The notes: generated by a model from the letters alone, not told the origin. DNA of 64,000 nucleotides from Stenotrophomonas maltophilia (GCF_001676385.1 NZ_LYVJ01000017.1:1-64000), one strand, 5' to 3'; positions 35,092-43,706 are shown, counted from the stretch's first letter. Program-made: numbers and translations.

Positions 35092-36683
35092 TGCTCCGAG
35101 CGCGGCACTTCCGGAAAGACGATCAGCTCTGGTCTGCGGATATGCAAGTCATCGTTGAATTGATCTGTTCGTATTGCCTCTATTACCTCCCGATCCTCAC
35201 TAGAGCGATCTTCGTCTAAGGATTCAATCAAAGACTGATCAGACAATGAATATTCATCTTCCAACCTCTTGATTAATAGTTTTGCGTTTTTGGTGTAAAC
35301 GTATCCGTAGTCAAAACTGTCCGATGATGACAATCGCCCGGCCCTACCAATTAGGTTTTTGAACGCCAGAGATCGCTTCGCTTCATTTTCAGCATGAATC
35401 TTCATACTATTCAGCCAAACCACGTCGAAGGGCATATTTACGCCTTGCGCGAGCGTACTAGTCGCGAAGCATATCCTGCAATATCCCAATCTAATGTACT
35501 CTTCGAGAAGAAACCTAACTTCTAGCGGGACTGATCCATGATGAATCACAACGCCCTTTTGGAGAAGCTCTATCATTCTTGATCGATGATTTACCTGATC
35601 AGCCCCGACCAACTTCCTGACGCTGTCAACAATTGAAATCGCCTTCACCTCCTTTAGAACAGGAAGGGAATCCACGTAATCCTGGAACTCCACAATGAAT
35701 TTTCCATTGTATATTGACTGCTTTGTTACATAAGCCAGTATAGATTTCCCAGAATGGAGCGCGAACTTCGAAAAATCCCCTTCGAACTTAACACAATCGC
35801 GAAGGCGCTCCCCTTGCCTTGAGAAGGGACTAAAGTAGTAGTCAGATCCATTCCCATGCCTTTGAATGAACACCTTCCCGACCGCACCCTGCTCGTAAGA
35901 TTTTGAGAACGCGTTACCACTTAGGAACCCATGCTTTTTGAACTGCGCCTCAGGGTTCTTCACAAAAGGATGTGCAAATATTAGCCTTGCAGAAGGAAAA
36001 TGCTTTGACACACGGCGAACGAGATGATCGAAGACCACCCCCCTCATCCCCTCATCTGAGACCTGCGCCTCGTCGAAAAAGAATACCTTTATATCTAAAT
36101 CAAGCAAAGGATCGAATATATCTCTTGCTCGCTCAGGAGTAAGTACAAATATTCGCCGCGGCGCTCTTGACTTGAACACCGAATCAACGAAAGGCATGAT
36201 CATAACCTTCTTATCGCGAGCGAAGTGTTCGCGCAAGGCGCCAACGTACTCTGCTATTAGGGCACGTGACGGCACAACAATTATCGCGTCACCATTTTCC
36301 TGAGATATGAAGTCTCGGATTGAGTAGGACTTTCCGGCACTGGTAGGCGCTGAGATTGAAACCAGCTTATGGTTTCGTATAGCAGAAACCAGACTGGCTT
36401 GAACAGGAGTCAGAACCTGATTTCCCTGCACTCTGTTCGCTTCTCCCATACGCGACATCAGAAAGGAGTACAGGCTGTTAGGCTCCCCGAGCTTATAGAA
36501 CAGCCCCATCGATGCAATGATGTCTTCTTCGAAATCCTTGAAGACAGTCTCATGAAACTCACGATATAGACTAATCTCCTCCAGCTTCTCTTGCGTGTCT
36601 GGCCCAACCTGGTGAAGGCGTTCAAGAATAGCTGACAGTGTTACTGACGGATTTTTGTCGTTCGCAATTGATTCAGGCGTCAT
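35046..36683 (-). CDS. Hachiman/AbpAB-like SF2 helicase HamB
   Basis: A 545-residue superfamily 2 helicase. Motif I is APTSAGKS (112-119), motif II is DEAQ (204-207), motif V ATSTLAQGVN (407-416) and motif VI NLIGRAGR (443-450), as in Hachiman HamB and related DEAD/DEAH helicases that scan DNA. Its start overlaps hamA by 11 bp, so translation is coupled. The C-terminus stops shortly after the helicase core (LMEFA), and an overlapping ORF continues, so the gene may be truncated by a frameshift. GC content is clearly below that of aceE next door, indicating transfer. Confidence 0.72.
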   Translation of the reverse strand: MTPESIANDKNPSVTLSAILERLHQVGPDTQEKLEEISLYREFHETVFKDFEEDIIASMGLFYKLGEPNSLYSFLMSRMGEANRVQGNQVLTPVQASLVSAIRNHKLVSISAPTSAGKSYSIRDFISQENGDAIIVVPSRALIAEYVGALREHFARDKKVMIMPFVDSVFKSRAPRRIFVLTPERARDIFDPLLDLDIKVFFFDEAQVSDEGMRGVVFDHLVRRVSKHFPSARLIFAHPFVKNPEAQFKKHGFLSGNAFSKSYEQGAVGKVFIQRHGNGSDYYFSPFSRQGERLRDCVKFEGDFSKFALHSGKSILAYVTKQSIYNGKFIVEFQDYVDSLPVLKEVKAISIVDSVRKLVGADQVNHRSRMIELLQKGVVIHHGSVPLEVRFLLEEYIRLGYCRICFATSTLAQGVNMPFDVVWLNSMKIHAENEAKRSLAFKNLIGRAGRLSSSDSFDYGYVYTKNAKLLIKRLEDEYSLSDQSLIESLDEDRSSEDREVIEAIRTDQFNDDLHIRRPELIVFPEVPRSEQCRPFLRFSTLMEFA

Positions 36684-37392
36684 TAGACACCCCCACCAGG
36701 AAAATCTGCTTAATCCCTCTCGACTTAGAAAAATCGATCGCAGATCTTAGAGCGTTCCCCATTATGACTTCATGATTCTTGCCAAGAAGAGAGAATGCCG
36801 CGACCACACCAAATTTGTCGTCATTAAGAAGCGCCGCCGGGCCGGGGCATATTTTTGAAAGATGAACATAATCCCTCAAGTGCTTCTCTGCCTCAACAAA
36901 ATCGGATGCCTGGGAGATCGCCAAGCCGTGTGGTGAGGACACCCTCGAGTACTTTGCTTCTCCAAAGTTGAGGAACCCATTTGGGCAGACGGTGTGAAAG
37001 TCGAAGCCCTCGTTCTGCTTCAGCTGAGGTTTCCAGAGCTCCGCAAGAGGAACTTCCGTGTGTCCCAATAGCGATTTCAGGGCCCGCGCGGAGCCAATCG
37101 AAACCATAAGCTCCCCGAAGTCCTCTGCCACGGGTGAGCTGGGCACTTTCTTGAATATTTCGCAAAGCACCCGAGACGTCTCTGCAACGGTTTTCTGATA
37201 TGCCCGTCTAGTCCCCTGGTCAAGGTCCGACATCCACGAGGTGTCGACAACTGTCTCAGTGAGTTTTGCAGATAACTTAGTGAGATCTGTTACGGAGACT
37301 TTGCAAGAGATAATGGACAGCGCATCATCGCCAATCATTGAGATGTGCTCGCATCCCCAATCATCATCTTTGAAGCTCATGCTAGCGGACAT
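36673..37392 (-). CDS. Hachiman-like nuclease HamA (DUF1837)
   Basis: A 239-residue protein of the DUF1837/HamA type. A PD-(D/E)xK-like set is visible: Glu94 in DFGELMVS, Asp131 in EGFDFHTV, and Glu145-Ala-Lys147 in NFGEAKYS. In Hachiman, HamA is held inactive by the HamB helicase and degrades DNA once damaged or phage DNA is sensed. Sequence ending GIKQIFLVGVSNDA is family-like. GGAGG lies 5 bp before the chosen ATG, leader of the operon hamA-hamB-ORF-DUF3223. An AbpA-like relation is an alternative label. Confidence 0.72.
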   Translation of the reverse strand: MSASMSFKDDDWGCEHISMIGDDALSIISCKVSVTDLTKLSAKLTETVVDTSWMSDLDQGTRRAYQKTVAETSRVLCEIFKKVPSSPVAEDFGELMVSIGSARALKSLLGHTEVPLAELWKPQLKQNEGFDFHTVCPNGFLNFGEAKYSRVSSPHGLAISQASDFVEAEKHLRDYVHLSKICPGPAALLNDDKFGVVAAFSLLGKNHEVIMGNALRSAIDFSKSRGIKQIFLVGVSNDA

Positions 37393-37492
37393 CCTTTCCT
37401 CCGAAAGCCAGATCTGAGTTTGTTCAACTTATCAGGTATCGGACGGAGAATCTCGTTCTTGAGCATGTGAATCGAATTGCCGCTGGCCAAAA

Positions 37493-37519
37493 AGAAAGCG
37501 GCCACATGGGCCGCTTTCT
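37493..37519 (-). terminator. Rho-independent terminator of aceE
   Basis: AGAAAGCGGCC (37493-37503) pairs exactly with GGCCGCTTTCT (37509-37519); on the minus strand it is followed by TTTTTGG. It lies 18 bp beyond the aceE stop. Confidence 0.85.
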
Positions 37520-37536
37520 CTGTCACCTATCAGGAA

Positions 37537-40224
37537 TCAAACCCCAACAGGATTAGCCTTCTCCGGATCAATCTTGTACTGCTTGATCGCCCGGGCCACA
37601 TCCTTCGCGGTCATCTTCCCTTCCTTCGCCAGCGCCGCAATCGCGGCATGCGCGATGTAGTAGCGATCCACCTCAAAGAAGCGGCGCAGGTTCGCACGCG
37701 TATCCGAGCGACCAAACCCATCCGTACCCAGCACCGTGTAGCTCATCGGCACGAACGCGCGGATCTGGTCCGCATACGCACGCACGTAGTCGGTGGCGGC
37801 AATCGCCGGGCCCTGGCGGCCTTCCAGCAGCTGGGTCACGTAGGCCTTGCGCTGCTCACCTTCCGGATGCAGGCGGTTGGCACGCTCCACGTCGAAACCA
37901 TCGCGGCGCAGTTCGTTGAAGCTCGGGCAGCTCCAGATGTCGGCGGTCACGCCGAAGTCCTTGTCCAGCAGCTCGGCGGCGGCAATGGCTTCGCGCAGGA
38001 TGGTGCCCGAACCCAGCAGCTGCACGCGCAGCTCGCCCTTCTTCGGCTTGCCGGCGTCGGTCAGCAGGTACATGCCCTTGACGATGCCTTCGGCCGCGCC
38101 TTCCGGCATGTCCGGGTGGCTGTAGTTCTCGTTCATCAGGGTGACGTAGTAGTACTCGTCCACCTGGTCTTCCATCATGCGCTTGGTGCCGTGCTGCAGG
38201 ATCACCGTCACTTCGTAGCCGAAGGTCGGGTCGTAGCTGCGCACGTTCGGGATGCCACCGGCCACCAGGTGGCTGAAGCCATCTTCGTGCTGCAGGCCCT
38301 CGCCGTTCAGCGTGGTGCGGCCGGCGGTGCCGCCCAGCAGGAAGCCGCGGGTACGCATGTCGGCCGCCTGCCATGCCAAGTCGCCCACGCGCTGGAAGCC
38401 GAACATCGAGTAGTAGATGTAGAACGGCAGCATCGGCACGTTGCTGACCGAGTAGCTGGTACCGGCAGCCATCCACGAGGCGATGGCGCCCGGCTCGCTG
38501 ATGCCCTGCTGCAGCACCTGGCCGCTCTGGTCTTCGCGGTAGAACATCAGCTGGTCGGCGTCCACCGGCTTGTACTTCTGGCCGAACGGCGCGTAGATGC
38601 CGATCTGGCGGAACAGGCCTTCCATGCCGAAGGTACGGGCTTCGTCGGCCACGATCGGCACGATGTGCGGGCCCAGTTCCTTGTCGCGCAGGGTGATGTT
38701 CAGGCTCTGCACGAACGCCATGGTGGTGGAGTAGGTGCGCTCGCCGCTGCTCTTCAGCAGGCGCTCGTAGGCTTCCAGCTTCGGCGCCACGAAAGTCTTG
38801 TCGGCCTTGCGGCGGCGCTGCGGCAGGTAACCGCCCAGGGCGGCACGGCGTTCCTGCAGGTACTGCACTTCCGGCGAATCCGGGCCCGGGTGGTAGAACG
38901 GCACCTGGCCGTTGGCCAGCTGCGCGTCGGTCACCGGGATGTTGAAGCGGTCGCGGAAGTGGCGCACCGCTTCGTCGTCCAGCTTCTTGGTCTGGTGGGT
39001 CGGGTTCAGTGCTTCACCGGCGCTGCCCATGCCGTAACCCTTCACGGTCTTGGCCAGGATGACGGTCGGCATGCCCTTGGTGTTCACGGCCTGGTGGTAG
39101 GCGGCGTACACCTTGTGCGGGTCGTGGCCACCACGGTTCAGGCGCCAGATGTCGTCGTCGCTCAGGCCGGCGACCATCGCGGCGGTCTCCGGGTACTTGC
39201 CGAAGAAATGCTCGCGCGTATAGGCGCCGCCGAAGGCCTTGCAGTTCTGGTATTCGCCGTCGACGGTTTCCATCATCAGCTTCTTCAGGACGCCGTTGGT
39301 GTCCTTGGCCAGCAGGGCATCCCAGTAACCGCCCCACAGCAACTTGATGACGTTCCAGCCGCCACCACGGAACACGCCTTCCAGTTCCTGGATGATCTTG
39401 CCGTTGCCGCGCACCGGGCCGTCCAGGCGCTGCAGGTTGCAGTTCACCACGAAGATCAGGTTGTCCAGGCCTTCACGGCCAGCCAGCGCGATGGCACCCA
39501 GGGTTTCCGGCTCGTCGCTCTCGCCGTCGCCGATGAAGCACCACACCTTGCGGTCGGACTTCTCGATCAGGCCACGGTTTTCCAGGTAGCGCATGAACTG
39601 CGCCTGGTAGATGGCGGCCAGCGGGCCCAGGCCCATCGACACGGTCGGGGTCTGCCAGTAGTCCGGCATCAGCCACGGGTGCGGGTACGAGGACAGGCCA
39701 CCGCCGTCCACTTCCATGCGGAACTTGTCCAGCTGCTCTTCGCTGATGCGACCTTCCAAGAAGGAACGCGCGTAGATGCCCGGGGCGCTGTGGCCCTGGA
39801 TGAACAGCAGGTCGCCCGGGTGGTTTTCGCTGGGGGCGCGCCAGAAGTGGTTGAAGCCCACGTCGTACAGGGTGGCGCCGGAAGCGAACGAGGCGATGTG
39901 GCCGCCCAGGTCACCCGGCTTGCGGTTGGCGCGCACCACGGTGGCCATCGCGTTCCAGCGGATGATCGAACGGATGCGCCATTCCAGCTCGGCGTTGCCC
40001 GGGCTCTTGGCCTCGAACTGCGGCTCGATGGTATTGACGTATTCGGTGGTGGGAGAGAACGGCAGGTAGGCGCCCGAACGACGGGTCAGTTCCACCATGC
40101 CTTCCAGCAGCTGATGCGCGCGCTCGGGGCCCTCGACATCAATAACGGCCTTCAACGACTCGATCCACTCCTGGGTTTCCACAGGATTCGGGTCGTTATT
40201 CAGCACCTCGTTCAACCAGTTCAT
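37537..40224 (-). CDS. Pyruvate dehydrogenase E1 component, homodimeric
   Basis: An 895-residue thiamine-diphosphate enzyme that decarboxylates pyruvate and passes the acetyl group to the E2 lipoyl domain of the pyruvate dehydrogenase complex. It aligns along its length with E. coli AceE (887): GHIASFASGATLYDVGFNHFWRA, GDGESDEPETLGAIALAGRE...NCNLQRLDGPV (ThDP site, GDGE...NCN), ADEARTFGMEGLFRQIGIY and SGRTTLNGEGLQHEDG, ending VNPVGV. The ATG at 40224 follows GGGAG at good spacing; earlier in-frame ATGs exist. No aceF or lpd lies beside it in the window. A terminator follows. Confidence 0.96.
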   Translation of the reverse strand: MNWLNEVLNNDPNPVETQEWIESLKAVIDVEGPERAHQLLEGMVELTRRSGAYLPFSPTTEYVNTIEPQFEAKSPGNAELEWRIRSIIRWNAMATVVRANRKPGDLGGHIASFASGATLYDVGFNHFWRAPSENHPGDLLFIQGHSAPGIYARSFLEGRISEEQLDKFRMEVDGGGLSSYPHPWLMPDYWQTPTVSMGLGPLAAIYQAQFMRYLENRGLIEKSDRKVWCFIGDGESDEPETLGAIALAGREGLDNLIFVVNCNLQRLDGPVRGNGKIIQELEGVFRGGGWNVIKLLWGGYWDALLAKDTNGVLKKLMMETVDGEYQNCKAFGGAYTREHFFGKYPETAAMVAGLSDDDIWRLNRGGHDPHKVYAAYHQAVNTKGMPTVILAKTVKGYGMGSAGEALNPTHQTKKLDDEAVRHFRDRFNIPVTDAQLANGQVPFYHPGPDSPEVQYLQERRAALGGYLPQRRRKADKTFVAPKLEAYERLLKSSGERTYSTTMAFVQSLNITLRDKELGPHIVPIVADEARTFGMEGLFRQIGIYAPFGQKYKPVDADQLMFYREDQSGQVLQQGISEPGAIASWMAAGTSYSVSNVPMLPFYIYYSMFGFQRVGDLAWQAADMRTRGFLLGGTAGRTTLNGEGLQHEDGFSHLVAGGIPNVRSYDPTFGYEVTVILQHGTKRMMEDQVDEYYYVTLMNENYSHPDMPEGAAEGIVKGMYLLTDAGKPKKGELRVQLLGSGTILREAIAAAELLDKDFGVTADIWSCPSFNELRRDGFDVERANRLHPEGEQRKAYVTQLLEGRQGPAIAATDYVRAYADQIRAFVPMSYTVLGTDGFGRSDTRANLRRFFEVDRYYIAHAAIAALAKEGKMTAKDVARAIKQYKIDPEKANPVGV

Positions 40225-40544
40225 TAGCGCTCCCATGACCGCACGCACGCGCGCGACTGTTGTATAGATTTCTAGACCGCAAAGTGTAGCGCACCAAGGG
40301 CTTTCGTCACTTGGCTACGCTGGCGTATGGATGCATGCAGCCAGTGTCCGCAAGGCCTGTCCCGGCCTGTCCGGCGGCGGGACAGGCCCCTGTTTCCGGC
40401 CACTGCGGCGCGCTCTGGCCGCCGCGCGGCTGTCGCATTCGGCCCGCTGCGCCCATGCGCAGGACGCAGTGTTACTGCGATCGATGACCGTAGCAGGGCG
40501 ACCCGGGTGACGGGGTCGGCCGTCTCCGGGGCGGGGCACTGAAC

Positions 40545-40680
40545 CGGCGGCAACATGTCGCGTCTGGCACTGGAGGTGCCCTCGGCGGGCACTCAAGCTG
40601 GCAGGGAGTCCTGGCCTCGACCGGCCGTTGCTCCCTTCCACAGTTGTTGCCGGGGCGCCCTGCAAGGGGCGCCCTTTTTT
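40545..40680 (+). ncRNA. Candidate small RNA ending in a strong intrinsic terminator
   Basis: CGGCAACA (40548-40555) pairs exactly with TGTTGCCG (40645-40652) to close a multi-branch fold. Inside lie GTGCCC/GGGCAC (40576-40581 with 40587-40592) and GGGAG/CTCCC (40604-40608 with 40631-40635) enclosing a GGCC/GGCC stem. Directly after the closing arm comes a terminator: GGGCGCCC (40653-40660), loop TGCAAG, GGGCGCCC (40667-40674), TTTTTT. There is no gene on this strand upstream in the 557-base gap after aceE, so the terminator implies an independent transcript. The rest of the gap shows nothing recognised. Family unknown. Confidence 0.55.
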
Positions 40681-40743
40681 CATGCTCATGGCCCAAAACA
40701 CCCCTGCGTGTGGCCGGATCGGTGATTGCCGGCACCGGCCTAT

Positions 40744-40779
40744 CGATATATCGTTTGCGCACTCGTTACCGATATATCG
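40744..40779 (+). promoter_or_regulatory. Twin CGATATATCG operators upstream of padR-like gene
   Basis: The perfect 10-bp palindrome CGATATATCG occurs at 40744-40753 and again at 40770-40779, 26 bp apart centre to centre, the second ending 2 bp before the start codon. PadR proteins bind such A/T-centred dyads and often repress their own gene. Confidence 0.65.
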
Positions 40780-40781
40780 AA

Positions 40782-41342
40782 ATGAGCCGTTCCCCTTCCC
40801 GCAGAACCCCTTCCACCGATGCTGCGGTACCCCGGCGCCATGGCCAGCCACGGGTGCTGAGCCGGGGTGACCTGCGCCTGCTGGTGCTGTCCCTGATCGG
40901 TGAGCAGCCGCGCCACGGCTACGAGCTGATGCAGCTGATCAGCAGCCAGTTCATGCAGGCCTACACGCCCAGCGCCGGCACGATGTACCCGCTGCTGGCC
41001 AGCTTCGAGCAGGCCGGCTGGATCCAGGCCGAGGAAGTGGAGGGGCGCCGCATCTTCCGCATCACGGCGGCGGGCGAATTCGAGTTGAAGGTGCAACGCC
41101 CGCAGGTGCGCCTGGCGCAGCGCCGCGCCTTCGACCGTGCCCGCGAGATCACCAAGGCGTCGCTGCCGCAGCCGCTGGCCAGCGCCCTGCGCGAGTTCAA
41201 GCAGGCGCTGGTGCACCACCACGGGCGCTGGACCGAGGGCGAAGCGGACGAAGTGGCGGCGCTGCTGATGCGGGCCTCGGCGCTGCTCAACGGCAATGCC
41301 GGTAGCCAGAACCCGACCCTTTCAACGACCCAGCCAGACTGA
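40782..41342 (+). CDS. PadR-family transcriptional regulator
   Basis: A 186-residue regulator. The PadR winged-helix domain covers about 25-105: GDLRLLVLSLIGEQPRHGYELMQLI and TPSAGTMYPLLASFEQAGWIQAEEVEGRRIFRITAAGE. A C-terminal dimerisation helix follows (about 110-165). The start was taken just after the second operator. It precedes the siderophore-interacting protein gene by 59 bp on the same strand, a pairing found repeatedly in proteobacteria, so it likely controls both. Confidence 0.88.
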   Translation: MSRSPSRRTPSTDAAVPRRHGQPRVLSRGDLRLLVLSLIGEQPRHGYELMQLISSQFMQAYTPSAGTMYPLLASFEQAGWIQAEEVEGRRIFRITAAGEFELKVQRPQVRLAQRRAFDRAREITKASLPQPLASALREFKQALVHHHGRWTEGEADEVAALLMRASALLNGNAGSQNPTLSTTQPD

Positions 41343-41401
41343 CGCCCGCCAGGTCCTCCCCTACGCCGCGCCCCGCGCGCGACACCTTTACAGGTACTGC
41401 C

Positions 41402-42199
41402 ATGACCGAACACAACAACACGCGCCTGCGCCTGGATGTGCGCTTCCGCGAACTGACCGTGCTGCGCACCGAGGACGTCACCCCGCACATGCGCCGCGTG
41501 GTGCTGGGCGGCGACGATCTGGCCGGCTTCGATTCGCCGGGTGCCGATGACCACATCAAGCTGTTCTTCCCCAACAGCAGCGGCGAGACGGTGCTGCCGG
41601 TGCTGACCGCCGAAGGCCGCAGCTACCCGCAGGGCAAGGAGCCCTCGCCGGCCCGGGACTACACGCCACGCTGGTGGGACCACGAGCGCGGCGAGTTGGC
41701 CATCGACTTCGTGCTGCACGACCAGGGCATTGCCGGTCCATGGGCCGAGCGTGCGCAGCCGGGCGATACGCTGGTGATCGGCGGCCCGCGCGGTTCGTTC
41801 GTGGTGGCCGACAGCTACGACGCGTATGTGCTGATCGGCGATGAAACCGCGCTGCCGGCCATCGCCCGCTGGCTGGACGTGCTGCCGGAGGGCGCCGAAG
41901 TGCAGGCCTTCATCGAAGTGAGCGATGAAGCCGAGCGCCAGGACCTGCCGCAGTACGAGAACGTGCGCATCCACTGGCTGGAGCGCAATGGTTTCCCGGC
42001 GGCCAGCAGCACGCTGCTGGAAGACATGCTGACCGACTTCGAGGTCCCGGAGGGCGACACCTTCTACTGGATCGCCACCGAATCGCGTCGCGCACGGATG
42101 ATGCGCAAGTTCATCGAAGGCCACCTGGGCGTGCCACGCGACTGGATCCGCTCGACCGGCTACTGGAAGGCGCACCCGGACGAAACCGACGGCGATTGA
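41402..42199 (+). CDS. Siderophore-interacting protein, ferric-siderophore reductase (ViuB/SIP family)
   Basis: A 265-residue flavoprotein of the NAD(P)H-dependent ferric-siderophore reductase family. The FAD-binding domain (about 10-130) contains TPHMRRVVLGGDDL, ADDHIKLFFP and RDYTPRWWD. The SIP domain (about 135-260) contains GDTLVIGGPRGSFVV, LIGDETALPAIARWL and FYWIATESRRARMMRKFI. It reduces Fe(III)-siderophore in the cytoplasm to free the iron. It lies behind the PadR gene and is likely co-regulated. No siderophore biosynthesis genes are in the window. Confidence 0.9.
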   Translation: MTEHNNTRLRLDVRFRELTVLRTEDVTPHMRRVVLGGDDLAGFDSPGADDHIKLFFPNSSGETVLPVLTAEGRSYPQGKEPSPARDYTPRWWDHERGELAIDFVLHDQGIAGPWAERAQPGDTLVIGGPRGSFVVADSYDAYVLIGDETALPAIARWLDVLPEGAEVQAFIEVSDEAERQDLPQYENVRIHWLERNGFPAASSTLLEDMLTDFEVPEGDTFYWIATESRRARMMRKFIEGHLGVPRDWIRSTGYWKAHPDETDGD

Positions 42200-42246
42200 C
42201 CGGGCCGCCGGTGCGTGCGGGCCGTTGGCCCGCACGCCTTTGACTA

Positions 42247-42340
42247 TGTAGAGCCGAGCCCACGCTCGGCTGCTCTTCGTTCCGCCATCGGAGAACCATC
42301 GCGCTGCGCGCGTTGAGCCGAGCATGGGCTCGGCTCTACA
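42247..42340. repeat. SMAG-type GTAG palindrome with long centre
   Basis: TGTAGAGCCGAGCCCACGCT at the left faces AGCCGAGCATGGGCTCGGCT ending CTACA at the right; the roughly 40-base centre includes GCGCTGCGCGCG. Confidence 0.88.
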
Positions 42341-42421
42341 GGGATTCCGCCGCCCGGTTCGACGCATCAGCTGGCAAGCAGTGCGACAATCGCGCTCCTT
42401 TCCCGCAGCGACGAGGCCCAC

Positions 42422-42823
42422 ATGGGCAGATTGACCCTGGCCGGCGTGGATGCGCTGCGTATCCGCTTCGCCGATGACGCGGCCTGCGATGCCGCGCTGG
42501 CTGCTTTTGCCACCCCGGCTGCATTGCGCGCGCCGCTGCGTGATCTGGTGGACGCACAGCACCGCCTGTTGCAGGCCGACTACGAAGTGGCGCAGGTGGC
42601 CGACGTCTTGCGCCGCGACCAGAAGTACGCGCCGGCAGGCCGCCCGTCGGTGCACATCGTGCAGCTGCGCAAGCAGCAGGCTGCCACCAGGCAGGCGGCG
42701 CTGATCGCACGCCAGGTAGTGGCGCAGGCCGCGCAGGCCTTCGTGCGGGCAAGCGGGCTGGCGGTGAAGGCGAAGCAGAGCCCGAGCGAGGCGTGCGGGG
42801 TTTGGTTGGGCGCGTTGCGCTGA
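42422..42823 (+). CDS. Small hypothetical cytoplasmic protein
   Basis: A 133-residue, Ala-rich helical protein starting MGRLTLAGVDALRIRFADDA. Middle region HRLLQADYEVAQVADVLRRDQK and a basic C-terminal half (RKQQAATRQAALIARQVVAQ) suggest a coiled, possibly nucleic-acid-binding protein. Codon use matches the core genome. No family was recognised. It lies alone between repeats. Confidence 0.55.
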   Translation: MGRLTLAGVDALRIRFADDAACDAALAAFATPAALRAPLRDLVDAQHRLLQADYEVAQVADVLRRDQKYAPAGRPSVHIVQLRKQQAATRQAALIARQVVAQAAQAFVRASGLAVKAKQSPSEACGVWLGALR

Positions 42824-42884
42824 GGGATCGTGCGGACCAACGGTCCGCACCCACCAGATGCCGGTTGGCACCTACCGGATAGTG

Positions 42885-42906
42885 CCGGCCGCTGGCCGGC
42901 AACCCC
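42885..42906. repeat. GCCGGCCGCTGGCCGGCA palindrome
   Basis: Copy of the short palindromic repeat family (GTGCCGGCCGCTGGCCGGCA) also seen near 5551, 16166, 52908 and 55428. It lies between the hypothetical gene and the terminator of the convergent YceI gene. Confidence 0.8.
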
Positions 42907-42937
42907 ATCGGCATCGGGCACCTCGCATGCAGAGCCC

Positions 42938-42965
42938 AAAAAGAAGGCCCGCTTTCCAGCGGGCC
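42938..42965 (-). terminator. Rho-independent terminator of the YceI gene
   Basis: GGCCCGCT (42946-42953), loop TTCC, AGCGGGCC (42958-42965); on the minus strand followed by TTCTTTTT. It lies 33 bp after the stop. Confidence 0.85.
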
Positions 42966-42998
42966 TCCTGCCTTCTCACGACGAGTGAGCTGGGTGCA

Positions 42999-43706
42999 TC
43001 ACGCGGCCGGCTTTTCGCCGGTGGCTTCGGTGGTGATGCGGATCTTCACTTCATCGCTGACGTTCGGGGCGTAGGCGCCGACACCGAAATCGCTGCGCTT
43101 GAGGGTGGTGGTGGCATCGAAGCCAGCGGCCGGGACCTTGGCCATCGGATGCTCGCCGCCGCCATTGATGGTGACGTCCAGGGTGACCGGCTTGGTGATG
43201 TCCTTGATGGTCAGGTCACCGGTGACGGTCAGCTTGTTGGTGCCGGCCGATTCCACCTTGGTGCTCTTGAACGAGGCGGTCGGGAACTTGGCAGCGTCGA
43301 AGAAATCGGCGCTCTTCAGGTGCTCGTCGAACTTGGCGGTGAAGCTGTTCAGGCCGCTGAGCGGCAGCTTCACTTCGACGGTGGACTTGGTGACGTCGGC
43401 GGCGTCGTACACCAGGGTGCCTTCGACGTTGCCGAAATGCGCGCTCGGGTTGGAGAAGCCGAAGTGGCTCCACTGGGCCAGCACGTCGGTGTGGCTCGGG
43501 TCCAGCTTGTAGGTGCCGGAGGCGATGGTGATCGCTTCGGCGGCCGGCGCGGCAGCGGCGGCATCGGCGGCCGGGGCGGCGGCCTGCTCGGTGGTGGCCG
43601 GGGTGGCGGCATCCGCGGCCGGGGCAGCGGTGTCGGCCGGCTTGGAGCAGGCGGCAATGGCCAGGGTCAGGGCCAGCGGCAGCAGCAGTTTACGGGTGGC
43701 GCTCAT
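42999..43706 (-). CDS. YceI-family lipoprotein
   Basis: A 235-residue lipoprotein (MSATRKLLLPLALTLAIAAC, Cys20) with an Ala/Pro-rich linker (about 22-60) and a YceI lipid-binding lipocalin-like barrel (about 62-235): GTYKLDPSHTDVLAQWSHFGFSNP, VEVKLPLSGLNSFTAKFDEHLKSADFF, TGDLTIKDITKPVTLDV, RSDFGVGAYAPNVSDEVKI. YceI proteins bind isoprenoid-like lipids in the periplasm; the quinone link is family knowledge. It has its own terminator and sits 88 bp downstream of the rutE-like gene on the same strand. Confidence 0.9.
   Translation of the reverse strand: MSATRKLLLPLALTLAIAACSKPADTAAPAADAATPATTEQAAAPAADAAAAAPAAEAITIASGTYKLDPSHTDVLAQWSHFGFSNPSAHFGNVEGTLVYDAADVTKSTVEVKLPLSGLNSFTAKFDEHLKSADFFDAAKFPTASFKSTKVESAGTNKLTVTGDLTIKDITKPVTLDVTINGGGEHPMAKVPAAGFDATTTLKRSDFGVGAYAPNVSDEVKIRITTEATGEKPAA

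Noticed and set aside
37477-40227. A 916-codon plus-strand open frame opposite aceE
   Set aside because: Antisense of aceE; no domain signatures and composition is that of a codon-bias shadow.
40272-40592. Minus-strand open frame in the gap upstream of aceE
   Set aside because: No ribosome site or domain; it overlaps the structured RNA candidate.
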